Shown one piece after another: positions 24,404-32,752 of a stretch of DNA of 64,000 nt. The position numbers were made by a program, and so were the translations under genes. The notes under the pieces are model-generated. The model was not told the origin of the DNA. It made no database searches and saw only the letters and a program-made list of their open reading frames with translations. Position 1 is the stretch's first letter. Every line of letters starts with the position of its first letter. The DNA comes from Rhodobacteraceae bacterium S2214 (lineage in GTDB: Bacteria; Pseudomonadota; Alphaproteobacteria; Rhodobacterales; Rhodobacteraceae), in the NCBI GenBank assembly GCA_025141675.1, contig CP081161.1, forward strand, positions 3,077,501 to 3,141,500, in the 5' to 3' direction.

Positions 24404-26436
24404 CTGACGATCTAGACGACCTCAAGTCCATGATGACGACGCCTAAGCCTGATCCGACCAAACGGGCCGCTGATTTGGCGTTAGCGCAAAAAAATTTCGA
24501 AAGCCTCCAAGGATCACGCGATGCGACGCGTCCTACCCCTGTAACCGGCCTGAATGGCCTCTGGACAGGAGTAACGACTATGCTTTCATCAATGACATCC
24601 AAGGGCGGGCTGACCGCGACAACCGCGATTGTGGCCTGCGGGTTCTTGTTTTTGACGCCTACAGGGCAGGACATGTGGCGCACAGATGTGAAGGGGCTGA
24701 CAAGCAACGAACACCTGATCGACCCACTGCCAGAAGACATCGGGACGGTCGACGTTCCTACACCTGAGCTTGATAAAGCGCTAGCTGAAGCGCCCGAGAA
24801 TTTCACGACGCCCGCGCCAGCGGACCAGCAAGACTTCGATTTCGAAGTCGATGACAGTGTCTTAGCCGCAGCACCAGAGGCACGCGGGCGGGTGATTGAC
24901 GCCCCCTTCGCAATGGATACTGTCGACGAAGCCCCCGTAGCGTCGCTTGCCGCACCAACCGTCAGGTCAAATGCGGTTAGAATAGCCACCGAGGAATCGT
25001 TCGTAACAGGCGGCCCCGAAATGGCCCCAGTTCTTGCGCCTGATACGGAAACCTTCGCCAACGCAGCTGTAAACCCGCTGAAGGTCACGTCCGAAGACCC
25101 CGTTTCGACCTTTTCCATCGATGTGGATACGGCGTCCTACGCACTGGTCCGCAATACCATCATGCGCGGCCAGCTGCCTCTCCCGGATTCAGTACGTGTC
25201 GAGGAAATGATCAACTATTTCCCTTACGACTACCTCGCCCCCGAAGCAGGCGGCGATCCGTTCGAACCAACCGTCAGCGTCATGCCAACGCCGTGGAACG
25301 TGGACACGCAGTTGGTACACATCGCGCTGCAAGGCGAAATGCCGGTTGTTGACGCGCGCCCGCCGCTGAACCTTGTGTTCCTCATCGACACATCCGGTTC
25401 AATGGCAGACGCGTCAAAGCTGCCGCTACTCAAGCAATCGTTCATGTTGATGCTCGACCAACTGCGCCCCGAAGACGAAGTGGCAATTGTCGAATATGCA
25501 GGCTCTGCTGGACAGGTGCTTGCGCCCACGCCCGCTGGCGAACGCGCCAAAATTCGCGCGGCTTTGAATGGTCTCGGCGCAGGCGGTTCAACCAATGGTC
25601 AAGGCGGGCTGGAACAGGCCTATACCGTGGCTGAAAGCATGGCAAAGGATGGTGAGGTCAGCCGTGTGTTGCTTGCCACCGATGGCGATTTCAACGTCGG
25701 CCTCAGCGATCCGTCTGGATTGGAGAACTACATCGCCAAGAAACGGGACACCGGCACGTTCCTGTCTGTTTTGGGCTTTGGTCGTGGCAATCTGAACGAT
25801 CAGACGATGCAAACGCTTGCGCAAAACGGCAACGGCACGGCGGCCTATATCGACACGCTATCCGAGGCGCAAAAAGTGTTGGTCGATCAATTGACTGGGG
25901 CTTTGTTCCCGATTGCCAGCGACGTGAAAGTGCAGGTCGAATTTGACCCGACACAGATCGCCGAATACCGCCTCATCGGGTACGAAACGCGCGCATTGAA
26001 CCGAGAGGATTTCAACAACGACAAGGTCGACGCAGGTGATTTGGGCGCGGGCCATACGGTGACGGCACTGTACGAAGTCACACCTGTCGGCAGCGCCGCC
26101 CGCATGACTGATCCGCTGCGTTACGGTGCGGCGCAGGTGGTCGAACCGCGCGACGAAATTGGATTTCTGAAACTGCGCTACAAAGAACCGGGTGCAGAGA
26201 CATCGCAACTGATCGAAACGCCCATTCTACGCGACGCCGACGCGGGCGAAGAAGCGTCATTTGCGGCAGCAATTGCAGGTTTTGGCCAGATTTTACGTGG
26301 GTCAAATTCCTTGGGCGCATGGTCCATGGGCGACGCAATCGCACTGGCATCCGAAAGCAAAGGTGCCGATGAATACGGATACCGCGCAGAAGCGATCCAA
26401 CTGATGCGCCTCGCACAAAGCCTTGGCGCGGAGTAA
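24400..26436 (+). CDS. Membrane-anchored VWA protein (YfbK/DUF3520 type), putative anti-sigma partner
   Basis: The 678-aa protein has a short cytoplasmic N-terminus (about residues 1-65), one membrane helix (about 70-90, TATTAIVACGFLFLTP) and a long acidic, proline-rich linker. A VWFA-associated N-domain (about 230-290, DPVSTFSIDVDTASYALVRN) comes next. The VWA domain follows, with the MIDAS motif FLIDTSGSMA (about 325) and ATDGDFNVG. The C-terminus is of the DUF3520 type. It is coupled to the ECF sigma gene by ATGA. The short cytoplasmic head could bind the sigma factor while the VWA domain senses an envelope signal; this is inference. Confidence 0.88.
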   Translation: MTDDLDDLKSMMTTPKPDPTKRAADLALAQKNFESLQGSRDATRPTPVTGLNGLWTGVTTMLSSMTSKGGLTATTAIVACGFLFLTPTGQDMWRTDVKGLTSNEHLIDPLPEDIGTVDVPTPELDKALAEAPENFTTPAPADQQDFDFEVDDSVLAAAPEARGRVIDAPFAMDTVDEAPVASLAAPTVRSNAVRIATEESFVTGGPEMAPVLAPDTETFANAAVNPLKVTSEDPVSTFSIDVDTASYALVRNTIMRGQLPLPDSVRVEEMINYFPYDYLAPEAGGDPFEPTVSVMPTPWNVDTQLVHIALQGEMPVVDARPPLNLVFLIDTSGSMADASKLPLLKQSFMLMLDQLRPEDEVAIVEYAGSAGQVLAPTPAGERAKIRAALNGLGAGGSTNGQGGLEQAYTVAESMAKDGEVSRVLLATDGDFNVGLSDPSGLENYIAKKRDTGTFLSVLGFGRGNLNDQTMQTLAQNGNGTAAYIDTLSEAQKVLVDQLTGALFPIASDVKVQVEFDPTQIAEYRLIGYETRALNREDFNNDKVDAGDLGAGHTVTALYEVTPVGSAARMTDPLRYGAAQVVEPRDEIGFLKLRYKEPGAETSQLIETPILRDADAGEEASFAAAIAGFGQILRGSNSLGAWSMGDAIALASESKGADEYGYRAEAIQLMRLAQSLGAE

Positions 26437-26449
26437 CGGAAAACTAGGG

Positions 26450-26475
26450 GCTTGGCTTGGTTAACTAAGCCAAGC
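26450..26475. terminator. Hairpin between convergent VWA and hyi genes
   Basis: GCTTGGCTT and AAGCCAAGC are perfect 9-bp arms around GGTTAACT. The right arm lies within the last codons and stop of the minus-strand gene. With 24 bases between the two stops it is the only visible candidate terminator for both genes. There is no T-run. Confidence 0.5.
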
Positions 26476-27213
26476 CAGACTGCTGCCAGTCAGCCCGTCA
26501 GGCGTATATTCGCCTGATATCCATCCCTTGTAGCCGTCTTTTTTGATTTGCTTCACAAAGGCCGCCATATCGATATCACCAGCTTCATCGGGGCTTTTGC
26601 GCCCCGGTGATTGGGCAAGCTGGACGTGGGTCACATGGTCTTTCACCTGTGCCCAGACAGACATCAGATCGCCATGGATTTGCTGAACGTGACAGGTGTC
26701 GAATTGCAACCCAAGCTGCGGCACATTGACTTCTTTCACGATTTCAACCGCTTGAATGCAGTCGTTCAGGAAATATCCGGGAACAAGCGATCCAGCCATC
26801 GGTTCAATCGTCAGGCTTTGATCAGGCGCAAATTCCGCAGCCCAGCGCAGGTTTGCGACAAAGGTTTCCAGCGCATCGGGACCTGATGCGACCCCCGCCA
26901 TAATATGGATATGTTTTGCACCAAGCGCCTTCGCATACCGATGTGTTCGACGAAAATCTTGTTGAAACCGCGGACGACGCGTCGGCACAGCCGCGAAACC
27001 ACGATCACCGCCGGTATAATTTGGCGGCGGGCATGTGATCATTGCAAGCGACAATTCGTTGCGCCCCAACATATCCAGCATTTCAGGCACGGGATGATCG
27101 TAAGGGAACAGAACTTCGACCGCGTCAAATCCGGCCGACCGCGCCGCGCCAAACCGTTCCAAGAACGGGAACTCTGGAAACAACGTCGACAGATTGGCGC
27201 AGTATTTTGCCAT
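26461..27213 (-). CDS. hyi: Hydroxypyruvate isomerase family protein (TIM barrel)
   Basis: The 250-aa protein begins MAKYCANLSTLFPEFPFLER and contains AGFDAVEVLFPYDHP, the metal-site motifs ALGAKHIHIMAG and SLTIEPM, LGLQFDTCHVQ, HVQLAQSPGRKSP and WISGEYTP, which together match Hyi/OtnI enzymes of the xylose-isomerase-like superfamily. These interconvert hydroxypyruvate and tartronate semialdehyde, or act on a related four-carbon acid in OtnI. No glyoxylate carboligase or tartronate reductase gene is adjacent, so the substrate is uncertain. Confidence 0.85.
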   Translation of the reverse strand: MAKYCANLSTLFPEFPFLERFGAARSAGFDAVEVLFPYDHPVPEMLDMLGRNELSLAMITCPPPNYTGGDRGFAAVPTRRPRFQQDFRRTHRYAKALGAKHIHIMAGVASGPDALETFVANLRWAAEFAPDQSLTIEPMAGSLVPGYFLNDCIQAVEIVKEVNVPQLGLQFDTCHVQQIHGDLMSVWAQVKDHVTHVQLAQSPGRKSPDEAGDIDMAAFVKQIKKDGYKGWISGEYTPDGLTGSSLAWLS

Positions 27214-27297
27214 TCGCTGGCCCCCTCATACAACCTTAAGCGGCATTAAGGGCGAAACCTGCTAGAAAATGCAACTCTTTATATGCGGGTCCGTACT

Positions 27298-27894
27298 TTA
27301 GCTTAATTCTGCGGCGGGGATGATTGGAAAGAACACATCATGCGACCGCACACCGAACCAGATCACGCCATCGACAAGGTCTTCTTCGCCCAGATCAACA
27401 AGCCGATAGAACGATTTCCTGTCGATCAGCGCCTCCAGATTGGCGCGGATCAATACGTAGGGCGACGGCTCACCCGTTTCAGGGTCACGCACCACCCGGA
27501 TCGGATGATCCGGACCTGCCACAACTTCATCGCCCACGTTGGTCAGGAAATGTAAACCTGTGTCCGTCTTATCGAAATCGATGGCCACAAATGGAGCGTC
27601 ATCCACCGTGATCCCGACTTTTTCAACAGGCGTGACGAGAAAATAATCATCCCCATCCCGCCGGATAATCGTCGAAAACAGGTTCACCAGCTCTTTACGA
27701 CCAATGGGGGTGCCCATGTAGAACCACGTCCCATCGCGCGCGATCCGCATATCGATGTCACCACAGAACGGAGGGTTCCACAAATGGACCGGCGGTAGCC
27801 CCTTTTTGCCTTCTTTTGCTGCCGCACGCGCCGAAGATGCGAGACTTTCCGCCGAAGGGGTCACGATGATTTGTTCTGGGGTGCTTTTTGCCAT
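27298..27894 (-). CDS. DUF1285 family protein
   Basis: The 198-aa soluble protein contains GDIDMRIARDGTWFYMGTPI, RKELVNLFSTIIRRDGDDYF, LVTPVEKVGI and a C-terminal RKSFYRLVDLGEE, fitting DUF1285 (a small two-domain fold of unknown function). It is divergently placed from the MoxR operon with a 60-base gap. Such proteins often sit beside MoxR/DUF58 clusters in this family, so a shared role is plausible but unproven. Confidence 0.85.
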   Translation of the reverse strand: MAKSTPEQIIVTPSAESLASSARAAAKEGKKGLPPVHLWNPPFCGDIDMRIARDGTWFYMGTPIGRKELVNLFSTIIRRDGDDYFLVTPVEKVGITVDDAPFVAIDFDKTDTGLHFLTNVGDEVVAGPDHPIRVVRDPETGEPSPYVLIRANLEALIDRKSFYRLVDLGEEDLVDGVIWFGVRSHDVFFPIIPAAELS

Positions 27895-27954
27895 TGGGGT
27901 TCTTTGGGTTATCTGCTGTTATACCCTTGATATAGCAAGCCCCGAGGAAAAGTC

Positions 27955-28959
27955 ATGACCAATGCCACCGATCTAGTTGCAGATATCGAAACCCTTGGCG
28001 GTAAGCTGGCAGATGCACGCGCCTCTATCGCGAAACGTTTTATCGGGCAGGACACTGTGGTTGATCTGACATTAACCGCGCTGATCTGCGGCGGACATGC
28101 GGTCTTGGTCGGCCTGCCTGGCCTCGGCAAAACTCGACTTGTCGATACGCTGTCCACCGTGATGGGCCTGAATGGGAACCGCATCCAGTTTACGCCTGAC
28201 CTGATGCCAGCCGATATCTTGGGGTCCGAGGTGTTGGATCAAGCCGCCGATGGCACCCGTGCGTTCCGGTTCATCGAAGGGCCAGTGTTCTGCCAGCTTC
28301 TGATGGCCGACGAAATCAACCGCGCGTCGCCGCGGACCCAGTCCGCACTCTTGCAGGCGATGCAGGAAAAAGAGGTCACCATCGCAGGCGAACACCGTCC
28401 CCTTGGAACGCCCTTCCATGTGCTCGCGACCCAAAACCCGATTGAACAAGAAGGCACCTATCCTTTGCCCGAAGCCCAACTTGACCGCTTCCTCGTGCAA
28501 ATCGACGTGCCGTATCCGGACCGCGACGCCGAACGTGATATCCTACTAGCAACGACAGGCACCGCCGACGAAGCCGTCAACGCCGTGTTCAGCGCCCAAG
28601 AATTGCTTGATGCGCAGACCTTGCTGCGCCGGATGCCTGTGGGCGAAAATATCGTTGAAATGATTCTCGATCTGGTGCGGTCATGTCGCCCTGACGCCGA
28701 TGCGCCCGACATCATCCGTCAAAACGTCGGCTGGGGTCCGGGGCCACGTGCAGCACAGGCCTTGATGCTGACCGTGCGGGCATCCGCCTTGCTCGATGGA
28801 CGCCTAGCGCCTTCTGCAGAAGACGTGCGCCGCATGGCGATTCCCGTGCTGGAACACCGCATGGCGCTGACATTCGCAGCGCGTGCGCGCGGCGAAACGA
28901 TCCAGAACGTCATCAATACAGCCGCCACATTGATCACAAAGGTTGAGGCGGCAGCGTGA
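27955..28959 (+). CDS. MoxR family AAA+ ATPase
   Basis: The 334-aa ATPase has Walker A GLPGLGKTRLV (about residues 45-55), Walker B LLMADEINRASPRTQSALLQ, the MoxR-type insert region EKEVTIAGEHRPLG, sensor ATQNPIEQEGTYPLPEAQLD and sensor 2 near the C-terminus (GPRAAQALML). MoxR proteins act as chaperones that help VWA-domain or metalloenzyme partners mature. Its stop overlaps the DUF58 gene as GTGA. It heads a four-gene module interrupted by two intergenic repeats. Confidence 0.95.
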   Translation: MTNATDLVADIETLGGKLADARASIAKRFIGQDTVVDLTLTALICGGHAVLVGLPGLGKTRLVDTLSTVMGLNGNRIQFTPDLMPADILGSEVLDQAADGTRAFRFIEGPVFCQLLMADEINRASPRTQSALLQAMQEKEVTIAGEHRPLGTPFHVLATQNPIEQEGTYPLPEAQLDRFLVQIDVPYPDRDAERDILLATTGTADEAVNAVFSAQELLDAQTLLRRMPVGENIVEMILDLVRSCRPDADAPDIIRQNVGWGPGPRAAQALMLTVRASALLDGRLAPSAEDVRRMAIPVLEHRMALTFAARARGETIQNVINTAATLITKVEAAA

Positions 28960-29828
28960 TCACACCACTCGCCCTCCGGTCCGAGGCGGAAAGCCTTTCC
29001 AGCGCCCTACCGCCGCTTTTGGCAGAGGCGGAACAGCTGGCTGCGACCGTTCTGCTGGGCGATCACGGACGCAGACGGGCGGGCACTGGCGACACGTTTT
29101 GGCAATACCGGCCCGCGCAGGACACGGACGAGGCCCGTAGCATCGACTGGCGGCGGTCCGCGCGATCCGACACAAATTTTGTGCAGGATAAAGAATGGCA
29201 GATCGCACAATCGATTTTGCTGTGGGTCGATCAAACTGCGGCGATGTCGTTTACCTCTGACAAGAACCTCGCCAGCAAAGGACACCGCGCACGCACCATC
29301 GCACTTGCGACCGCGATTTTGCTAATCCGAGGCGGCGAACGTGTCGGGCTGACAGGACTGCGGTTGCCGCCCAAGCGCGGCGAACAGCAACTGGCGCAGA
29401 TGGCCGCATTGTTGACCGAAGACAGCGATAAAGATTTTGGCGCACCCGAAGCGCAAGGCATGTTGCCCCATTCACGTGCCCTGTTCATCAGCGATTTTCT
29501 CGGCGACATCGAACCCACCCGCGACGCTTTGCTCAAAGCGGCTGATCGCGGCGTGCGCGGCGCGCTATTGCAAATCCTTGACCCTCAGGAAGAAGCGTTC
29601 CCCTTTGATGGCCGGACCATTTTCCAATCCATGTCGGGCACGATGCAGCACGAAACGTTGAAAGCAGGCGATTTGAAATCCCGCTATCTTGATCGACTGG
29701 CCCAGCGCAAAGAAGACCTGCAATCGCTCGCGCGTCTGACCGGCTGGCAGTTCCAGACGCACCACACCAATACGGCCCCCAATACGGCCTTGATGTGGAT
29801 TTACGGCGCGTTGGAGCGGCACATATGA
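28956..29828 (+). CDS. DUF58 domain protein
   Basis: The 290-aa protein shows the DUF58 pattern: GDHGRRRAGTGDTFWQYRPA, SIDWRRSARSDTNFVQDKEW, a VWA-like strand ILLWVDQTAAMSF and LFISDFLGD. No membrane segment is clear, unlike longer DUF58 proteins. It starts with GTG overlapping the MoxR stop. DUF58 proteins are regular partners of MoxR ATPases. Repeat copy 2 follows immediately. Confidence 0.9.
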   Translation: MITPLALRSEAESLSSALPPLLAEAEQLAATVLLGDHGRRRAGTGDTFWQYRPAQDTDEARSIDWRRSARSDTNFVQDKEWQIAQSILLWVDQTAAMSFTSDKNLASKGHRARTIALATAILLIRGGERVGLTGLRLPPKRGEQQLAQMAALLTEDSDKDFGAPEAQGMLPHSRALFISDFLGDIEPTRDALLKAADRGVRGALLQILDPQEEAFPFDGRTIFQSMSGTMQHETLKAGDLKSRYLDRLAQRKEDLQSLARLTGWQFQTHHTNTAPNTALMWIYGALERHI

Positions 29829-29839
29829 CCCGACCGCCC

Positions 29840-29884
29840 CTTCTTTTGGTCTTAAATATCTCGGGGTTTGGGGCAGCGCCCCAA
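29840..29884 (+). repeat. Interspersed intergenic repeat, copy 2
   Basis: CTTCTTTTGGTC, then TTAAATATCTCGGGG, then a hairpin with arms TTGGGGC (29868-29874) and GCCCCAA (29878-29884). It starts 12 bases after the DUF58 stop and ends 26 bases before the next gene, inside a co-directional operon. Confidence 0.9.
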
Positions 29885-29910
29885 CAGGCTCCGTCAGGAG
29901 ACTTCGTAGC

Positions 29911-32673
29911 ATGATGACTATTGGCCCACTCGCGTTTACAACGCCTTGGCTGCTTCTTGGACTGCTGGCCTTGCCGATATTGTGGCTGGTTCTCAGAGCG
30001 GTCCCGCCCGCACCGATCAAACGCCGTTTTCCGGGCGTCGCGCTGTTGTTGGGGCTGCAAGACACCGAAAGCCAATCGGACCGGACGCCGTGGTGGTTGC
30101 TTTTGCTGCGCCTTCTGGCCGTCGCTGCTGTGATCATCGGCTTTGCAGGTCCCGTCCTGAACCCGCAGACAAAGGCGACCGGCACAGGTCCACTGCTGAT
30201 CATCGCAGATGGCACATGGGCTGACGCCCGCGATTGGCCTGCCCGCGTGGACCGGATGGATGCGCTTTTGGCCGAAGCCGCCCGTCAAGGTCGCACCGCC
30301 GCCGTCACGACACTGACTAGCCTTTCTGCGGATGGCGTGACATTTCAGGCGGCCGATGTCGTGGCACAAACGCTGCCCAATCTGACACCCGCCCCGTGGG
30401 AACCGCAATCAGACACACTGACCGACTTTGCCGCGACATTTGACGGCGGTTTTGAAACCTACTGGCTGTCGGACGGGTTGGCGCGGGACAATCGCGCTGA
30501 TCTGCTTGACGCCCTCGAAGCCCAAGGTGCAGTTACTGTTTTCCAATCACCACGCCAGATCTACGGCGTCCGCCCGCCACGGTTGAACGATGGCGAAATC
30601 ATCGTTTCTGCCACGCGCACGCCCGTAGGCCAGCCCGCGACGACCGACTTGACCGCCATCGGCTTTGATCCATCTGGCGTAGAACGGCAGCTGGCAACCG
30701 TGCCGCTGGACTTCGCCGCCGGTGAAGCCGTCGCAGAAACCGCGCTCGCCCTGCCGCCTGAATTGCGCAACCGCGTCACCCGTTTTGAGATCACAGGCGC
30801 ACGGTCCGCAGCGGCGGTCAGCCTGACAGATGACAGCCTGAAACGCCGCGAAGTCGCCCTGATCGCCGGGCGCGACGACCGCGAAGGGCTGGAACTGTTG
30901 TCCCCCCTTTATTACCTGCGCGAAGCGTTGGAGCCGACCGCAGACCTGATCGACGGGACCTTGGACGATATTCTATTGGCCAATCCGGACGTTATTGTTC
31001 TGGCTGATGTCGCCACGCTCGCAGGCACTGAATCGGCAGATGTTTTGCAATGGGTTGAAAACGGCGGGTTGCTGTTGCGCTTCGCAGGCCCCCGCCTTGC
31101 CGCATCCGACACAGGCCGCGCCGAACAAGACCCCTTACTGCCGGTCCGCCTGCGGTCGGGTGGTCGCAGTGTGGGCGGGGCTATGTCGTGGGGCGAACCC
31201 AAAGCGCTGGCACCGTTCAGTGAGACATCCCCTTTCTTCGGCCTGCCCGTACCCGATGACGTCACTGTCACCGCACAGGTCATGGCCCAACCCGATCCGA
31301 CGCTCGCGGACCGCGTGATTGCCCAACTGGCGGACGGCACGCCATTGGTCACGCGTGCAACGGCTGGTGAAGGGCAAATCGTTCTGGTTCATGTGACTGC
31401 CAACGCCGAATGGTCGTCGCTACCATTGTCAGGCCTGTTCGTACAAATGTTGGAACGGCTTGCGATTTCCACCAGTACACAGGCACCCAATGCGGATGAC
31501 CTTGCTGGTAGCACGTGGTTGCCGAACAGAGTTCTGGACGCAACTGGACGCCTTGAAGACGGCAGCACATTGCCGGGTGTCGCGGGCGAAACGCTCGCCA
31601 CTGCGGAAACGGGCCCTGACCTACGACCCGGCCTTTACACAGGCGACAACCGCCAGATTGCGGTTAACGTCATGCAAGCCGATAGCACGCTTGGGCCTGC
31701 CGCATGGCCTGCACGCATCGTCGTCGAAGGAATGAACGTCGCCCGCGAAACCGCCCTAAAAGGCTGGCTTTTGACGCTGGCGATTGGATTGCTTCTGATT
31801 GACGTGGTTGCATCACTGGCCATCGGGGGCCGTCTACGCGGGCCGCGCGCGGATGCGATGGCGGCTGTTGTGCTCGCACTACTCACGATGGGCGCACCCG
31901 CAGAGGCCCAACAGGACGACGCATTTGCGTTGCGCGCTACGTCCGAGGTTGTTCTGGGCCATGTCCTAACCGGCGATGCAGACCTCGACGCGGTTGCAAA
32001 CGCAGGGCTGTTGGGGCTGTCCCAAACGCTGTTTCGGCGGACATCGATAGAACCCGCCGATCCGCTCGGTGTGAACATCGAAACCGATGAATTGGCGTTC
32101 TTCCCATTCCTTTATTGGCCCATCACCGCAAACCAAGCCCTGCCATCACGCGAAGCTTATGCCAAACTGAACCGCTATCTGCGGGGCGGCGGCATGATCC
32201 TGTTCGACACGCGCGATGCTGACACCGCAGGCTTTGGCACCGGATCACCCGAGGGGCGTAAATTACAGGCGATTGCGCGATCTCTCGACATTCCGTCGAT
32301 TGAACCGATCCCTGAAGATCATGTTCTGACCCGCACCTTTTACCTGCTACAAGATTTCCCCGGTCGTTACGCGTCACGCGACATTTGGGTCGAAGCGGCC
32401 CCGTTGGTGACCGAACAGGCCGAAGGCGTACCGTTTCGCAACCTGAATGACGGCGTCACCCCCGTTGTCATTGGCGGCAACGACTGGGCGCGCGCATGGG
32501 CCGTGAACGAATACGGTGATCGGATGTTCCCCGTCGGGCGCGGTCAAGCTGGCGAACGGCAACGCGAAATTGCTTATCGTTTCGGCGTAAACCTGATCAT
32601 GCACGTTCTGACAGGCAACTATAAGTCGGATCAGGTGCATGTCCCTGCCCTGCTGGATCGGTTGGGGCAATAA
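29911..32673 (+). CDS. BatA-type N-terminal / DUF4159 C-terminal membrane protein
   Basis: The 920-aa protein starts with a BatA-like N-terminal domain: two membrane helices (about residues 8-30 and 63-84) around VALLLGLQDTESQ. A long periplasmic region follows, with a VWA-like strand (GPLLIIADGTWADA) and an amidotransferase-like part (LEWVENGGLLLRF-type motif near 390). A further membrane helix lies at about 618-640. The C-terminal DUF4159 domain (about 690-915) contains EVVLGHVLTGDADLD and YLRGGGMILFDTRDAD. AGGAG lies ten bases before the ATG. It is a usual partner in MoxR/DUF58 clusters. Confidence 0.9.
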   Translation: MMTIGPLAFTTPWLLLGLLALPILWLVLRAVPPAPIKRRFPGVALLLGLQDTESQSDRTPWWLLLLRLLAVAAVIIGFAGPVLNPQTKATGTGPLLIIADGTWADARDWPARVDRMDALLAEAARQGRTAAVTTLTSLSADGVTFQAADVVAQTLPNLTPAPWEPQSDTLTDFAATFDGGFETYWLSDGLARDNRADLLDALEAQGAVTVFQSPRQIYGVRPPRLNDGEIIVSATRTPVGQPATTDLTAIGFDPSGVERQLATVPLDFAAGEAVAETALALPPELRNRVTRFEITGARSAAAVSLTDDSLKRREVALIAGRDDREGLELLSPLYYLREALEPTADLIDGTLDDILLANPDVIVLADVATLAGTESADVLQWVENGGLLLRFAGPRLAASDTGRAEQDPLLPVRLRSGGRSVGGAMSWGEPKALAPFSETSPFFGLPVPDDVTVTAQVMAQPDPTLADRVIAQLADGTPLVTRATAGEGQIVLVHVTANAEWSSLPLSGLFVQMLERLAISTSTQAPNADDLAGSTWLPNRVLDATGRLEDGSTLPGVAGETLATAETGPDLRPGLYTGDNRQIAVNVMQADSTLGPAAWPARIVVEGMNVARETALKGWLLTLAIGLLLIDVVASLAIGGRLRGPRADAMAAVVLALLTMGAPAEAQQDDAFALRATSEVVLGHVLTGDADLDAVANAGLLGLSQTLFRRTSIEPADPLGVNIETDELAFFPFLYWPITANQALPSREAYAKLNRYLRGGGMILFDTRDADTAGFGTGSPEGRKLQAIARSLDIPSIEPIPEDHVLTRTFYLLQDFPGRYASRDIWVEAAPLVTEQAEGVPFRNLNDGVTPVVIGGNDWARAWAVNEYGDRMFPVGRGQAGERQREIAYRFGVNLIMHVLTGNYKSDQVHVPALLDRLGQ

Positions 32674-32701
32674 CCATGAGCCATTTCCAGACGGCACTGT
32701 C

Positions 32702-32737
32702 GGAGCCTCCGGCGGAGATATTTAAGACCAAAAGAAG
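32702..32737 (-). repeat. Interspersed intergenic repeat, copy 3 (GCCGGAGGC variant)
   Basis: Reversed orientation: GGAGCCTCCGGCGGAG, then ATATTTAAGACCAAAAGAAG. The hairpin part is the CTCCG/CGGAG type rather than GGGGGC/GCCCCC. It lies 28 bases after the DUF4159 stop and 15 bases before the next start; a second GC-rich half (GGGGGCAGCGCC) follows it. Confidence 0.85.
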
Positions 32738-32752
32738 CTGGGGGCAGCGCCT

